Shown: in pieces, positions 1 through 5,845 of the stretch
How the letters are laid out: each line of letters starts with the position of its first letter
How positions within the stretch are numbered: position 1 is the stretch's first letter
Assembly: GCA_017517985.1 (NCBI GenBank)
Contig: JAFWWX010000326.1
Span: forward strand, 1 to 8,134
DNA length: 8,134 bases
Direction: 5' to 3'
DNA from: Clostridia bacterium
GTDB taxonomy: Bacteria > Bacillota_A > Clostridia > Oscillospirales > CAG-382
The notes under the pieces: model-generated
Told to the model about the DNA's origin: nothing
What the model saw: the letters and a program-made list of their open reading frames with translations, nothing else
The model's database searches: none
Program-made: the position numbers and the translations under genes

Positions 1-3
1 AAT

Positions 4-79
4 GCGGATTTAGCTCATTTGGTAGAGCGCGACCTTGCCAAGGTCGAGGTAGCGGGTTCGACCCCCGTAATCCGCTCCA
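4..79 (+). tRNA. tRNA-Gly (anticodon GCC)
   Basis: The cloverleaf folds fully. The 7-bp acceptor stem pairs 4-10 with 69-75, and the anticodon stem CGACC/GGUCG encloses the loop UUGCCAA, which gives anticodon GCC. The T arm has the usual UUCGACC loop. The discriminator base is U76 and the CCA end is encoded at 77-79. It is the first complete member of a four-tRNA array; its promoter lies upstream of the window. Confidence 0.97.
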
Positions 80-83
80 TTTT

Positions 84-159
84 GGGAGCTTAGCTCAGCT
101 GGGAGAGCATCTGCCTTACAAGCAGGAGGTCATAGGTTCGATCCCTATAGCTCCCACCA
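84..159 (+). tRNA. tRNA-Val (anticodon UAC)
   Basis: The acceptor stem GGGAGCU (84-90) pairs with AGCUCCC (149-155), followed by discriminator A and encoded CCA. The anticodon loop CUUACAA gives UAC. The T arm is AUAGG-UUCGAUC-CCUAU. It lies 4 nt after tRNA-Gly, so the two are almost certainly processed from one precursor transcript. Confidence 0.97.
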
Positions 160-176
160 CCCGAAAGGGGAAATGT

Positions 177-253
177 GGTTCGGTAGTTCAGTTGGTTAGA
201 ACGCTAGCCTGTCACGCTAGAGGTCGTGGGTTCGAGTCCCATCCGAATCGCCA
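177..253 (+). tRNA. tRNA-Asp (anticodon GUC)
   Basis: The acceptor stem GGUUCGG (177-183) pairs with CCGAAUC and contains one G-U pair. The anticodon stem CUAGC/GCUAG encloses CUGUCAC, which gives anticodon GUC. Discriminator G250 is followed by encoded CCA. It is separated from tRNA-Val by a 17-nt spacer, which contains the short inverted sequence CCGAAAGG. Confidence 0.97.
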
Positions 254-268
254 TTTTTTTATATATGC

Positions 269-343
<75 letters not shown>

Positions 344-344
<1 letters not shown>

Positions 345-375
345 AAAATTCGTACACTTTTGTGTGCGAATTTTT
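344..375 (+). terminator. Rho-independent terminator of the tRNA array
   Basis: A 14-bp stem pairs 344-357 with 362-375 (one T-G wobble) around a TTTT loop. The descending arm ends in a run of T. It begins at the final A of the tRNA-Thr CCA, as expected for the end of a tRNA operon. Confidence 0.93.
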
Positions 376-426
376 ACATATTATCTTTTTACTTTTAAGT
401 ATTTTATAAATTTAGATAAAACTATG

Positions 427-447
427 TCGACAAGTTAAGCTTGTCGA
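427..447 (+). terminator. Second, orphan terminator-like hairpin
   Basis: TCGACAAG (427-434) pairs perfectly with CTTGTCGA (440-447) around a 5-nt loop, followed by six T (448-453). This is a good + strand intrinsic terminator. No gene lies between it and the tRNA terminator about 50 nt upstream. It is therefore a fail-safe terminator, the end of an unrecognised small RNA, or a remnant of a lost gene. Confidence 0.7.
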
Positions 448-463
448 TTTTTTATACAAAACA

Positions 464-493
464 GAGCCGACTTTTTTAAATAAAAGTCGGCTC
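464..493 (-). terminator. Bidirectional terminator at the end of the sigE-side operon
   Basis: A perfect 12-bp stem, GAGCCGACTTTT (464-475) with AAAAGTCGGCTC (482-493), has a 6-nt loop. It begins 3 nt past the stop codon of the 79-codon minus-strand gene. On that strand it is followed by a moderately T-rich tract; on the + strand by ATTTTATTTTA. It can insulate the two converging units in both directions. Confidence 0.88.
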
Positions 494-496
494 ATT

Positions 497-736
497 TTAT
501 TTTACAGTGTTTCTGTTTTTCTTTGTATCATCTACATCATTACTGAATCGTGATTCTTCCGTCGGTACATCTTCAAACATGTCGGAAAGGCTGTCAGCCT
601 CCTCGTCAGATAATGGTAGTTTTGTACCGTAGCCCGTAAATTCATTTACACTTGCAACAGGATTTGTCAGAAACGCATACGCGGACGGATGCTCTTTCTT
701 TTTCTCTTTGTTTTTTTTATCATTCACAACAATCAT
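497..736 (-). CDS. Small acidic-tailed protein of unknown function downstream of sigE
   Basis: I do not recognise this 79-residue protein. The first 15 residues are very lysine-rich. A less charged middle (about 17-41) contains HPSAYAFLTNPVASVNEF and GYGTKLPL, followed by an acidic stretch (DEEAD, FEDVPTEE) and a basic end. It has no signal peptide, membrane segment or cysteine. The start is uncertain: AAAGGA directly abuts the ATG at 736, which is too close. The in-frame GTG at codon 4 (725-727) has 9 nt of spacing and may be the true start, giving 76 residues. It lies 114 nt after sigE, with no convincing terminator between, and ends at a strong terminator. It may be the last gene of the spoIIG operon, in the place often held by sigG. 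A role in sporulation is only inferred from position. Confidence 0.75.
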   Translation of the reverse strand: MIVVNDKKNKEKKKEHPSAYAFLTNPVASVNEFTGYGTKLPLSDEEADSLSDMFEDVPTEESRFSNDVDDTKKNRNTVK

Positions 737-850
737 TCCTTTCGGCTTTATTATAATTTTATTCTGCTCCGAAAAAATTGTTATTATGAAATGTAATTGA
801 TGCTATCTTTTCCTGATAGTAAAAAGAAAGTTATTTTATTTTTATATTAA

Positions 851-1618
851 TTATTTATAAAATTCAGCCATTTCTGATTTTAGATTACTTATGATTTTTT
901 TTTCAAGTCTTGATATGTATGACTGCGATATACCAAGGGTGTCTGCTACCTCCTTCTGAGTCATTTCACTTTCTCCGGTAAAGAACCCGAAACGCATACA
1001 TATAATTTGCCTGTCACGGTCTGAGAGCTTTCTGACAGCATTGTAAATACATTTTCTTTCCTCCTCAGCTTCAATTCCTCTGTGTACTTCATCCTTGTCT
1101 GTGCCGAGAATGTCAGATAATAACAGTTCGTTGCCGTCCCAGTCAACATTAAGTGGCTCGTCGAGGGAAACCTCTGCTTTCTGAGAGGATGTCTTTCTTA
1201 TAAACATAAGTATTTCGTTTTCAATACACCTCGAGGCATATGTCGCAAGCTTTATGTTTTTGTCAGGTTTAAAAGTACCTATTGCTTTCATAAGACCGAT
1301 TGTTCCGATAGATATAAGGTCTTCAATGCCGATTTTGGTGTTTTCAAATCTTTTTGCAATATAGACAACAAGACGCAGATTTCTTTCAATAAGGATATTC
1401 TTAATTTCTGTATCCTTTTCTTCGCTTACTCCCATTTCTGAAATAAGCTCTGCCTCTTCTTCCTGGGTAAGAGGAGCAGGAAGAACTTCTGGTCCGCCTA
1501 TATAATGTACCTCGTTGTTTCTTCCAAGTATTAAAAGCAAAAGTTTTGAGAGAAAATTGCTTTTTGAAAACATAATTTGAGATTTTCTCAAATTAAAAAA
1601 TATACTGTCTTTTTTCAT
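851..1618 (-). CDS. sigE: RNA polymerase sporulation sigma factor sigma-E precursor
   Basis: This is the early mother-cell sigma factor of sporulation. With the start at 1618 the protein has 255 residues. Region 2 (about 76-146) contains the characteristic [34 protein letters not shown] and [38 protein letters not shown] (151-169) is typical of sigma-E. Region 4 has a helix-turn-helix at about 219-240 ([21 protein letters not shown]). The first 38 or so residues form a pro-sequence with an amphipathic, leucine-rich segment (SKLLLLILG). It ends at EVH-YIGG, matching the known processing junction before YIGG. I chose ATG 1618 because GGAG sits 7 nt upstream. An upstream in-frame ATG at 1654 would translate through a GC hairpin and lacks family support. 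An internal Met16 would give a 23-residue pro-sequence, nearer the usual 27. The partner protease gene spoIIGA lies upstream on the same strand. Confidence 0.96.
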   Translation of the reverse strand: MKKDSIFFNLRKSQIMFSKSNFLSKLLLLILGRNNEVHYIGGPEVLPAPLTQEEEAELISEMGVSEEKDTEIKNILIERNLRLVVYIAKRFENTKIGIEDLISIGTIGLMKAIGTFKPDKNIKLATYASRCIENEILMFIRKTSSQKAEVSLDEPLNVDWDGNELLLSDILGTDKDEVHRGIEAEEERKCIYNAVRKLSDRDRQIICMRFGFFTGESEMTQKEVADTLGISQSYISRLEKKIISNLKSEMAEFYK

Positions 1619-1632
1619 AATAATTCTCCATT

Positions 1633-1649
1633 CCGCCGCCCAGCGGCGG
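1633..1649 (-). promoter_or_regulatory. GC-rich hairpin in the sigE leader, next to the Shine-Dalgarno
   Basis: A perfect 7-bp all-G/C stem (1633-1639 with 1643-1649) has a 3-nt loop. On the coding strand it ends 3-4 nt before the GGAG ribosome binding site of sigE. It is very G+C-rich compared with its surroundings. It could restrain or protect sigE translation initiation; this is inferred from position only. Confidence 0.55.
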
Positions 1650-1664
1650 CACAAAAAAGATATT

Positions 1665-1685
1665 AAAAATTCCGTAGGAATTTTT
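1665..1685 (-). terminator. Terminator-like hairpin between spoIIGA and sigE
   Basis: AAAAATTCC (1665-1673) pairs perfectly with GGAATTTTT (1677-1685) around a 3-nt loop. On the minus strand the stem ends in five T, and TTTTTT follows about 9 nt later. The stem is A+T-rich, so it would be a weak terminator or attenuator. Its position between two normally co-transcribed genes suggests tuning of sigE relative to spoIIGA. Confidence 0.45.
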
Positions 1686-1686
1686 G

Positions 1687-1734
1687 AGCGTGAAATATCT
1701 ATACTTGAATGAGCATATAGTTGTTTTTCACGCT
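1687..1734. repeat. Long imperfect palindrome between spoIIGA and sigE
   Basis: AGCGTGAAA (1687-1695) is a perfect inverted repeat of TTTCACGCT (1726-1734). Inside it CTATA (1699-1703) pairs with TATAG (1716-1720), giving a 48-nt interrupted stem-loop that starts 17 nt after the spoIIGA stop. It could be an mRNA-stabilising or processing structure, or a small palindromic element. No second copy was found in the window. Confidence 0.5.
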
Positions 1735-1751
1735 ATACTCCATTAAAAATT

Positions 1752-2597
1752 TTATACTGTGTGTAAAAGTGTTTCCGGAATTATACCGTCTTTACCGAAA
1801 AATGCATTTTCACGCTGGTCTATTGCCACAATGCAATCTGTTTTATATCTTTTTTTTCCTATATAAATATACATACTTTCCGGAACAAAAGCATAGAGAA
1901 GTGCTGTGCCGGAAACAGTTTTCATCGGAATAACTCTTGGTCTTATGTTACTGTATAGCTGATTGTTGTATTCAAGGGATTTACATACAGCATAGATAAG
2001 CTCTGTGTCAAGCGCTTTTGCACTGACAATCACAACAGGCTTTGCACTGAAAGGATCTTTTGCCATATTGCCCGTGTCCACCAGAAAATCAAGCTCGTAT
2101 TTTTTTCTGCCGTCAAACAATTCGGCTTTTACACGCTGTTCGCTCTGTTTTATACCACGATTAAAGAATGAATTAAACAGTATATACATTAGTGAAGCAC
2201 CAATTATAAGAAGTATTGTAAAAAGAAACCCTTCGGGAACAGTTATCCCTTGCAGAAACAATGTAATTATAGATGCCATAGCATACATACCTCCGTATAG
2301 TAAAACAGATGAGAAATAAAACCAAAAGACCGTATTCCCGAAAGTGCGAAGACTTTTTTTACCAAAGGTCAGAAAGCACATCAGGCACGGTGTAAATATT
2401 ACATATAAAGCTGACGCAACACCAGGATTTTCCAAACATAGTATTGCCGTGCCGGATACTGCTCCAATTATCGAGGAAACCATCAGGTTGAAAAATTTTA
2501 TTCCTATTCCGGAGAATATTCCTGCAAGGTAGAGAATAATAAAATCCGAAGCAAAATTTATAATAAACAAAAGGTCTGCATATATAATTCTCGACAT
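1752..2597 (-). CDS. spoIIGA: Pro-sigma-E processing aspartyl protease SpoIIGA
   Basis: This membrane protease removes the pro-sequence of sigma-E in the mother cell after a forespore signal. The 281-residue protein has an N-terminal half of about five hydrophobic membrane segments (roughly 6-27, 33-53, 60-78, 88-115 and 121-142) and a soluble C-terminal half. The catalytic motif DTGN is at 174-177 in the context LDFLVDTGNMAKDPFSAKPV. RVIPMKTVSG (221-230) matches the family's second conserved block, where the dimeric protease substrate region lies. ATG 2597 is supported by AAGGGGG 5 nt upstream. It is first in the spoIIG operon, with sigE 133 nt downstream. Its length is close to the usual 300 or so residues. 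Confidence 0.95.
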   Translation of the reverse strand: MSRIIYADLLFIINFASDFIILYLAGIFSGIGIKFFNLMVSSIIGAVSGTAILCLENPGVASALYVIFTPCLMCFLTFGKKSLRTFGNTVFWFYFSSVLLYGGMYAMASIITLFLQGITVPEGFLFTILLIIGASLMYILFNSFFNRGIKQSEQRVKAELFDGRKKYELDFLVDTGNMAKDPFSAKPVVIVSAKALDTELIYAVCKSLEYNNQLYSNIRPRVIPMKTVSGTALLYAFVPESMYIYIGKKRYKTDCIVAIDQRENAFFGKDGIIPETLLHTV

Positions 2598-2617
2598 AGA
2601 ATCCCCCTTAAAAGATG

Positions 2618-2656
2618 ATTATATTATAGCTTTCCGTATGGGCGAATTATGTCGGA
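2618..2656 (-). promoter_or_regulatory. Candidate spoIIG promoter with Spo0A-like boxes
   Basis: On the minus strand a perfect TATAAT occupies 2628-2623, with a second overlapping TATAAT at 2623-2618. CCGACA (2655-2650) lies 21 nt upstream as a weak -35. The long spacer recalls the B. subtilis spoIIG promoter, whose -35/-10 spacing is also unusually long and which needs Spo0A. TGTCGGA (2650-2656, + strand) differs by one base from the Spo0A box TGTCGAA and overlaps that -35. A weaker match, GGGCGAA (2640-2646), lies exactly 10 bp away. A further poor match, GAACGAA, is at 2664-2670. The expected RNA start would be near 2616. Confidence 0.55.
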
Positions 2657-2695
2657 AGTAAAGGAACGAATTTTTTTCTTTGTCTTTATTAAGTT

Positions 2696-2724
2696 GAATA
2701 ATTTGTTTTGTTTTTTCATAGTCT
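2696..2724 (+). promoter_or_regulatory. Candidate sigma-E promoter of the spoIID-like/spoIIIA operon
   Basis: GAATAAT (2696-2702) matches the sigma-E -35 consensus KMATATT at 6 of 7 positions. A spacer of exactly 14 nt leads to CATAGTCT (2717-2724), a 6 of 8 match to the -10 consensus CATACAMT. Transcription would start near 2731, about 29 nt before the ATG at 2760, leaving room for the AAAGGA ribosome binding site. The spoIIIA operon is a known sigma-E target in B. subtilis. Confidence 0.6.
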
Positions 2725-2759
2725 TACATAACACCACACTTTGAAAGGAAAGTAAGATT

Positions 2760-4895
2760 ATGACAGACGGATATTTTGTGGTAAGAACAGGCATTTACAA
2801 CCAGGCACTTCCGATTTCCGGTGCAAGAGTATACATAAGAAGAAGCAGGGGAACGGAATATGAAAATATGCCCTACGACCCTTCCGATGATGTATCAGAG
2901 AATAATTATGATTTTTATACCGTAACCGACGAAAATGGGAAAAGCGGTGCGGTAAGACTTGAGGCACCAAGTGTTGAGTATTCCTTCGGGCAGGCAGATG
3001 CCGATAAAGCCTATTCACTTTTTGATGTTCTGGTGGAAGCAGAGGATTTTGTTCCTGTATTTGTAAGGGGAGTACAGGTTTTTCCAAATCTTCAGAGTGA
3101 GCTTCCAATAAACCTTGAACCGTATGTAACATCATTCCCGGAAAATTATGTTCAAAGCTATAATGTTCCGGAAAATGCATCTGTCAGCACTCCGCAGAGA
3201 AATCCGGAGTTTCCCACTCAATCCCTTGAACCGGATGTCCTTTCCGAAATAGTAATTCCGTCATCAATTGTTGTTCATCTCGGAGTCCCCTCGGATTCAT
3301 CGGCGCCGAATGTAACTGTTCCCTTTACGGAATATATTAAAAATGTAGCATCAAGTGAAATCTTTCCCACATGGGATGAAGAAGCAATAAGGGCGAATAT
3401 ATATGCTCAGATTTCTCTTACACTTAACAGAGTATATACCGAGTGGTATCCGAGCCGTGGTTATCCGTTCCAGATAACAAATTCCACACAGTATGACCAG
3501 GCATATGTAGACGGAAGAAATATATACGACAATATAAGCAGAATAGTAGATGAGGTTTTCAATACATTCCTCCGTAAAGACGGAAATTATGAACCTTTTT
3601 TCGCTCAGTACTGCGACGGAATAAGAACAACCTGTAATGGTATGTCACAGTGGGGGTCTCAGAGACTTGCGGAAAGAGGATATAATTCTCTTGCAATACT
3701 TCGCAATTATTACGGCGATACGGTTTCGCTTGCAACTACAGATAATATAAGGGATGCGCCCATATCTTATCCCGGAACTCCGTTGAGCCTCGGAAGCGTT
3801 GGCGAGGATGTTCTTGAGTTGCAGATCCAGCTGAACAGAATAAGACAGGATTACCCTCTGATACCGGAAATAACCGAGGTGAACGGCAGATTCGGAACAG
3901 AAACGGATGCGGCAGTAAGGACATTCCAGAATGTATTTGACCTTAATGTTGACGGGATTGTGGGAAAGGCAACCTGGTATAAAATTTCGCGTATATATTC
4001 TGCAGTAACAAGGCTTGGCGAAATCACCTCCGAGGGTGCAGGGATTTTCATTCCGGATGTGCCACCGAATGAGACCTTAAATATAGGTTCTACAGGAGAT
4101 AATACGCGACTTGTTCAGTTTATCCTTGAATATCTGTCCTTCTTCTATCCTACAATTCCGATAGTCGAGCCTGATGGATATTACGGACAAAGCACACAAG
4201 ATTCCGTAAGAGGTTTTCAGCAGACATTCGGGCTTGAGCCTGACGGAATAGTGGGAACGGTAACCTGGCAGGCACTTTATGCGGTAGCCAATGAAATTAA
4301 TAGAGCAGTAAATCAAAACAGCGATGAGCAAAGATATCCCGGAACACCATTAACTGTGGGTTCTACGGGAAGCGGAGTGGAACTAATGAAAAGATATTAC
4401 AATATAATTGCACAATTTTACGGCGAGTTGCCGACAGTTACACAAAACAATGTTTACGATGAGGAATTTGCAAATGCAATACGTGAATTTCAGGAAAGAT
4501 ATAACCTCGACCCCGATGGTACAATAGGACCTCTTACCTGGACAAGAATAGTTGAAATAGTAAACTTTATAAATAATATTTCACCGGAATTTCCCTCGCC
4601 TCAAACAGCACAGGCATTTGCCACAGTAACTCCCTCCCGTGAATATCCGGGAATAACAATACGACGCGGAGCAAACGGACGCCATGTAAAATATATTCAG
4701 GACGCGCTTAACCTGATTAACCGCAGAGACGGCATAAAAGGTTATATTCCCGTAAGCGGAGAGTATGATTCAGGTACAGAGCTTGCTGTTATGGCTTATC
4801 AAAAAAGGAACGGCCTTGTGAGAAACGGAGCAGTAGATAAAAATTTGTGGAACAGAATAATGGTTGAGGCAGAGGAGATTCGTGACGACAGATAA
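2760..4895 (+). CDS. SpoIID-like protein with four peptidoglycan-binding repeats
   Basis: This predicted 711-residue cell-wall protein is probably made in the mother cell. Residues 1-125 resemble a carboxypeptidase-regulatory-like beta domain (ALPISGARVYI, TVTDENGKSGAVRLEAP, ending in LPINLEP). After a Ser/Pro-rich linker, 165-320 form a compact SpoIID/LytB-type domain: PFTEYIKNVASSEIFPTW (188-205), with E200 where the SpoIID catalytic Glu is expected, then EEAIRANIYAQISLTLNR, and GMSQWGSQRLAERGYNSLAILRNYYG (294-319). Four PG_binding_1-type units follow at about 337-413, 438-510, 526-602 and 628-703, each ending in a G-x-(V/I)-G/D...W block. No signal peptide or membrane segment is visible, which is odd for a wall protein but usual for mother-cell coat and cortex proteins. 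The usual GHGVG before MSQ is replaced by TTCNG, and the stretch before it is much shortened. AAAGGA lies 10 nt before the ATG. The stop overlaps the spoIIIAA start by one base. Whether it is catalytic or only binds wall is open. Confidence 0.85.
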   Translation: MTDGYFVVRTGIYNQALPISGARVYIRRSRGTEYENMPYDPSDDVSENNYDFYTVTDENGKSGAVRLEAPSVEYSFGQADADKAYSLFDVLVEAEDFVPVFVRGVQVFPNLQSELPINLEPYVTSFPENYVQSYNVPENASVSTPQRNPEFPTQSLEPDVLSEIVIPSSIVVHLGVPSDSSAPNVTVPFTEYIKNVASSEIFPTWDEEAIRANIYAQISLTLNRVYTEWYPSRGYPFQITNSTQYDQAYVDGRNIYDNISRIVDEVFNTFLRKDGNYEPFFAQYCDGIRTTCNGMSQWGSQRLAERGYNSLAILRNYYGDTVSLATTDNIRDAPISYPGTPLSLGSVGEDVLELQIQLNRIRQDYPLIPEITEVNGRFGTETDAAVRTFQNVFDLNVDGIVGKATWYKISRIYSAVTRLGEITSEGAGIFIPDVPPNETLNIGSTGDNTRLVQFILEYLSFFYPTIPIVEPDGYYGQSTQDSVRGFQQTFGLEPDGIVGTVTWQALYAVANEINRAVNQNSDEQRYPGTPLTVGSTGSGVELMKRYYNIIAQFYGELPTVTQNNVYDEEFANAIREFQERYNLDPDGTIGPLTWTRIVEIVNFINNISPEFPSPQTAQAFATVTPSREYPGITIRRGANGRHVKYIQDALNLINRRDGIKGYIPVSGEYDSGTELAVMAYQKRNGLVRNGAVDKNLWNRIMVEAEEIRDDR
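3768..4868 (+). repeat. Four tandem peptidoglycan-binding repeats (protein level)
   Basis: The repeats cover residues 337-413, 438-510, 526-602 and 628-703 of the SpoIID-like protein, each about 72-78 residues. Repeats 1 and 3 begin with YPGTPL and repeat 4 with YPGITI. All have a (L/I)xxG(S/A)xG opening. Repeats 1-3 have FQ..(F/Y).L..DG..G..TW near the end; repeat 4 has the degenerate YQKRNGLVRNGAVDKNLW. The copies are clearly diverged, so the duplication is old. Confidence 0.85.
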
Positions 4896-5845
4896 TGATA
4901 AACGGAATAATAAAATATAATCACACGGAAGTACCGTTCGTAGAAAAAGTATTAAAACTTTTGCCTGCAGAATATACATATGCCTACAGACATTTGTCAC
5001 CTTATGATACCGAAATTCTTTCTGAAATAAGAATACGTGCGGGAAGTCCCTGCACATTTACGGTCGGGAACAGAAATATACCGATTCTGACGGAAAACAA
5101 AGAACCGGTCTGCTCTGACATATCACAGATAGAAGAGCTTACAGAAAAGCTTTGCGATGGGTCGGTATATTCTTATTCCGATTGCATAAAAAACGGATAT
5201 ATACCCTATTGCGGATCTAGAATCGGCGTGTGCGGCACCGGAATATGTGTTGATGGAGAATACACAGGTCAGAAAAAAATAACTTCACTTGTGTTCAGAA
5301 TGCCTCATTTTGTATCAAATGCAGCGGATAAAGTGCTTTCATATATAAGTGAAAACGGCTTTGACAATACAATGGGAATCCTTGCCGTATCTCCGCCAAA
5401 CTGCGGAAAGACAACATTTTTAAGGGCACTTGCCTACGGACTTTCTGATATATCTGCAAAAGGTCTTGGAAAACGTGTGTGTATTATTGACGAGCGAGGA
5501 GAGCTTGCAAATTCCCGAATGTCAAAATCAAGTCTTTGCGATGTAATTTGTGGAATCCCAAAACTTATGGCACTTGAAATGGCAGTAAGGACACTGTCAC
5601 CGCAGGTTGTAATATTTGATGAAATAGCAAATGAAAAGCAGGCAGAAATGCTTTGCAGTGCCTATTCCGGTGGAGTATACATAGCAGCCTCTCTGCATGG
5701 CAAGGGTATTGAGGATATTAAAGGTCACAATGGGATAAGAAATGCCTTTATAAAGGGAGTGTTTTCCACGGTGTACCTTATGAAGAAAAACGCCTCGGTT
5801 GTTCCCGGTGAAATTATACCTGTTTCAAAAGAGGATATTATATGA
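4895..5845 (+). CDS. spoIIIAA: Stage III sporulation protein AA, secretion-type ATPase
   Basis: This cytoplasmic mother-cell ATPase is related to type II/IV secretion ATPases. It is thought to drive assembly or work of the SpoIIIA-SpoIIQ channel. The 316 residues are close to the family length of about 305-320. The N-terminal domain contains the typical SEIRIRAGSP (43-52), YSDCIKNGYIPYCGSRIGVCG (94-114) and FRMPH. The Walker A loop is SPPNCGKTT (166-174), with Ser in place of the first Gly. IIDERGELA (197-205) and VRTLSPQVVIFDEIA (231-245) carry acidic and Walker B residues, and AASLHG (264-269) follows. The ATG overlaps the previous gene's TAA (TAATG). The nearest Shine-Dalgarno, GAGGAG, is about 17 nt upstream, so translation probably depends on coupling to the SpoIID-like gene. 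Confidence 0.95.
   Translation: MINGIIKYNHTEVPFVEKVLKLLPAEYTYAYRHLSPYDTEILSEIRIRAGSPCTFTVGNRNIPILTENKEPVCSDISQIEELTEKLCDGSVYSYSDCIKNGYIPYCGSRIGVCGTGICVDGEYTGQKKITSLVFRMPHFVSNAADKVLSYISENGFDNTMGILAVSPPNCGKTTFLRALAYGLSDISAKGLGKRVCIIDERGELANSRMSKSSLCDVICGIPKLMALEMAVRTLSPQVVIFDEIANEKQAEMLCSAYSGGVYIAASLHGKGIEDIKGHNGIRNAFIKGVFSTVYLMKKNASVVPGEIIPVSKEDII

Noticed and set aside
750..780. TATAAT (755-750, minus strand) as a dedicated promoter for the 79-codon gene.
   Set aside because: No acceptable -35 lies at 16-19 nt, and the RNA start would fall on or within a few bases of the ribosome binding site.
800..822. Short hairpin CTATC/GATAG downstream of sigE as a terminator.
   Set aside because: The stem is only 5 bp and no T run follows on the minus strand, so it does not convincingly end the sigE transcript.
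1619..1654. In-frame upstream ATG that would add 12 residues ([12 protein letters not shown]) to sigma-E.
   Set aside because: The added codons run through the GC hairpin, resemble nothing in SigE, and the ATG at 1618 has a GGAG site at ideal spacing.
1721..1933. 70-codon + strand open frame over the end of spoIIGA.
   Set aside because: It lies antisense to the conserved C-terminus of SpoIIGA and has no ribosome binding site.
2727..2734. CATAACAC as an alternative sigma-E -10 element.
   Set aside because: The sequence 14 nt upstream (TTTTGTT) does not match the sigma-E -35, whereas the candidate 10 bp upstream matches both boxes with exact spacing.
2758..3180. 140-codon minus-strand open frame opposite the start of the SpoIID-like gene.
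   Set aside because: It is rich in His, Arg and Pro, as antisense reading of this A+T-rich coding strand gives, has no motif, and conflicts with a well-supported gene.
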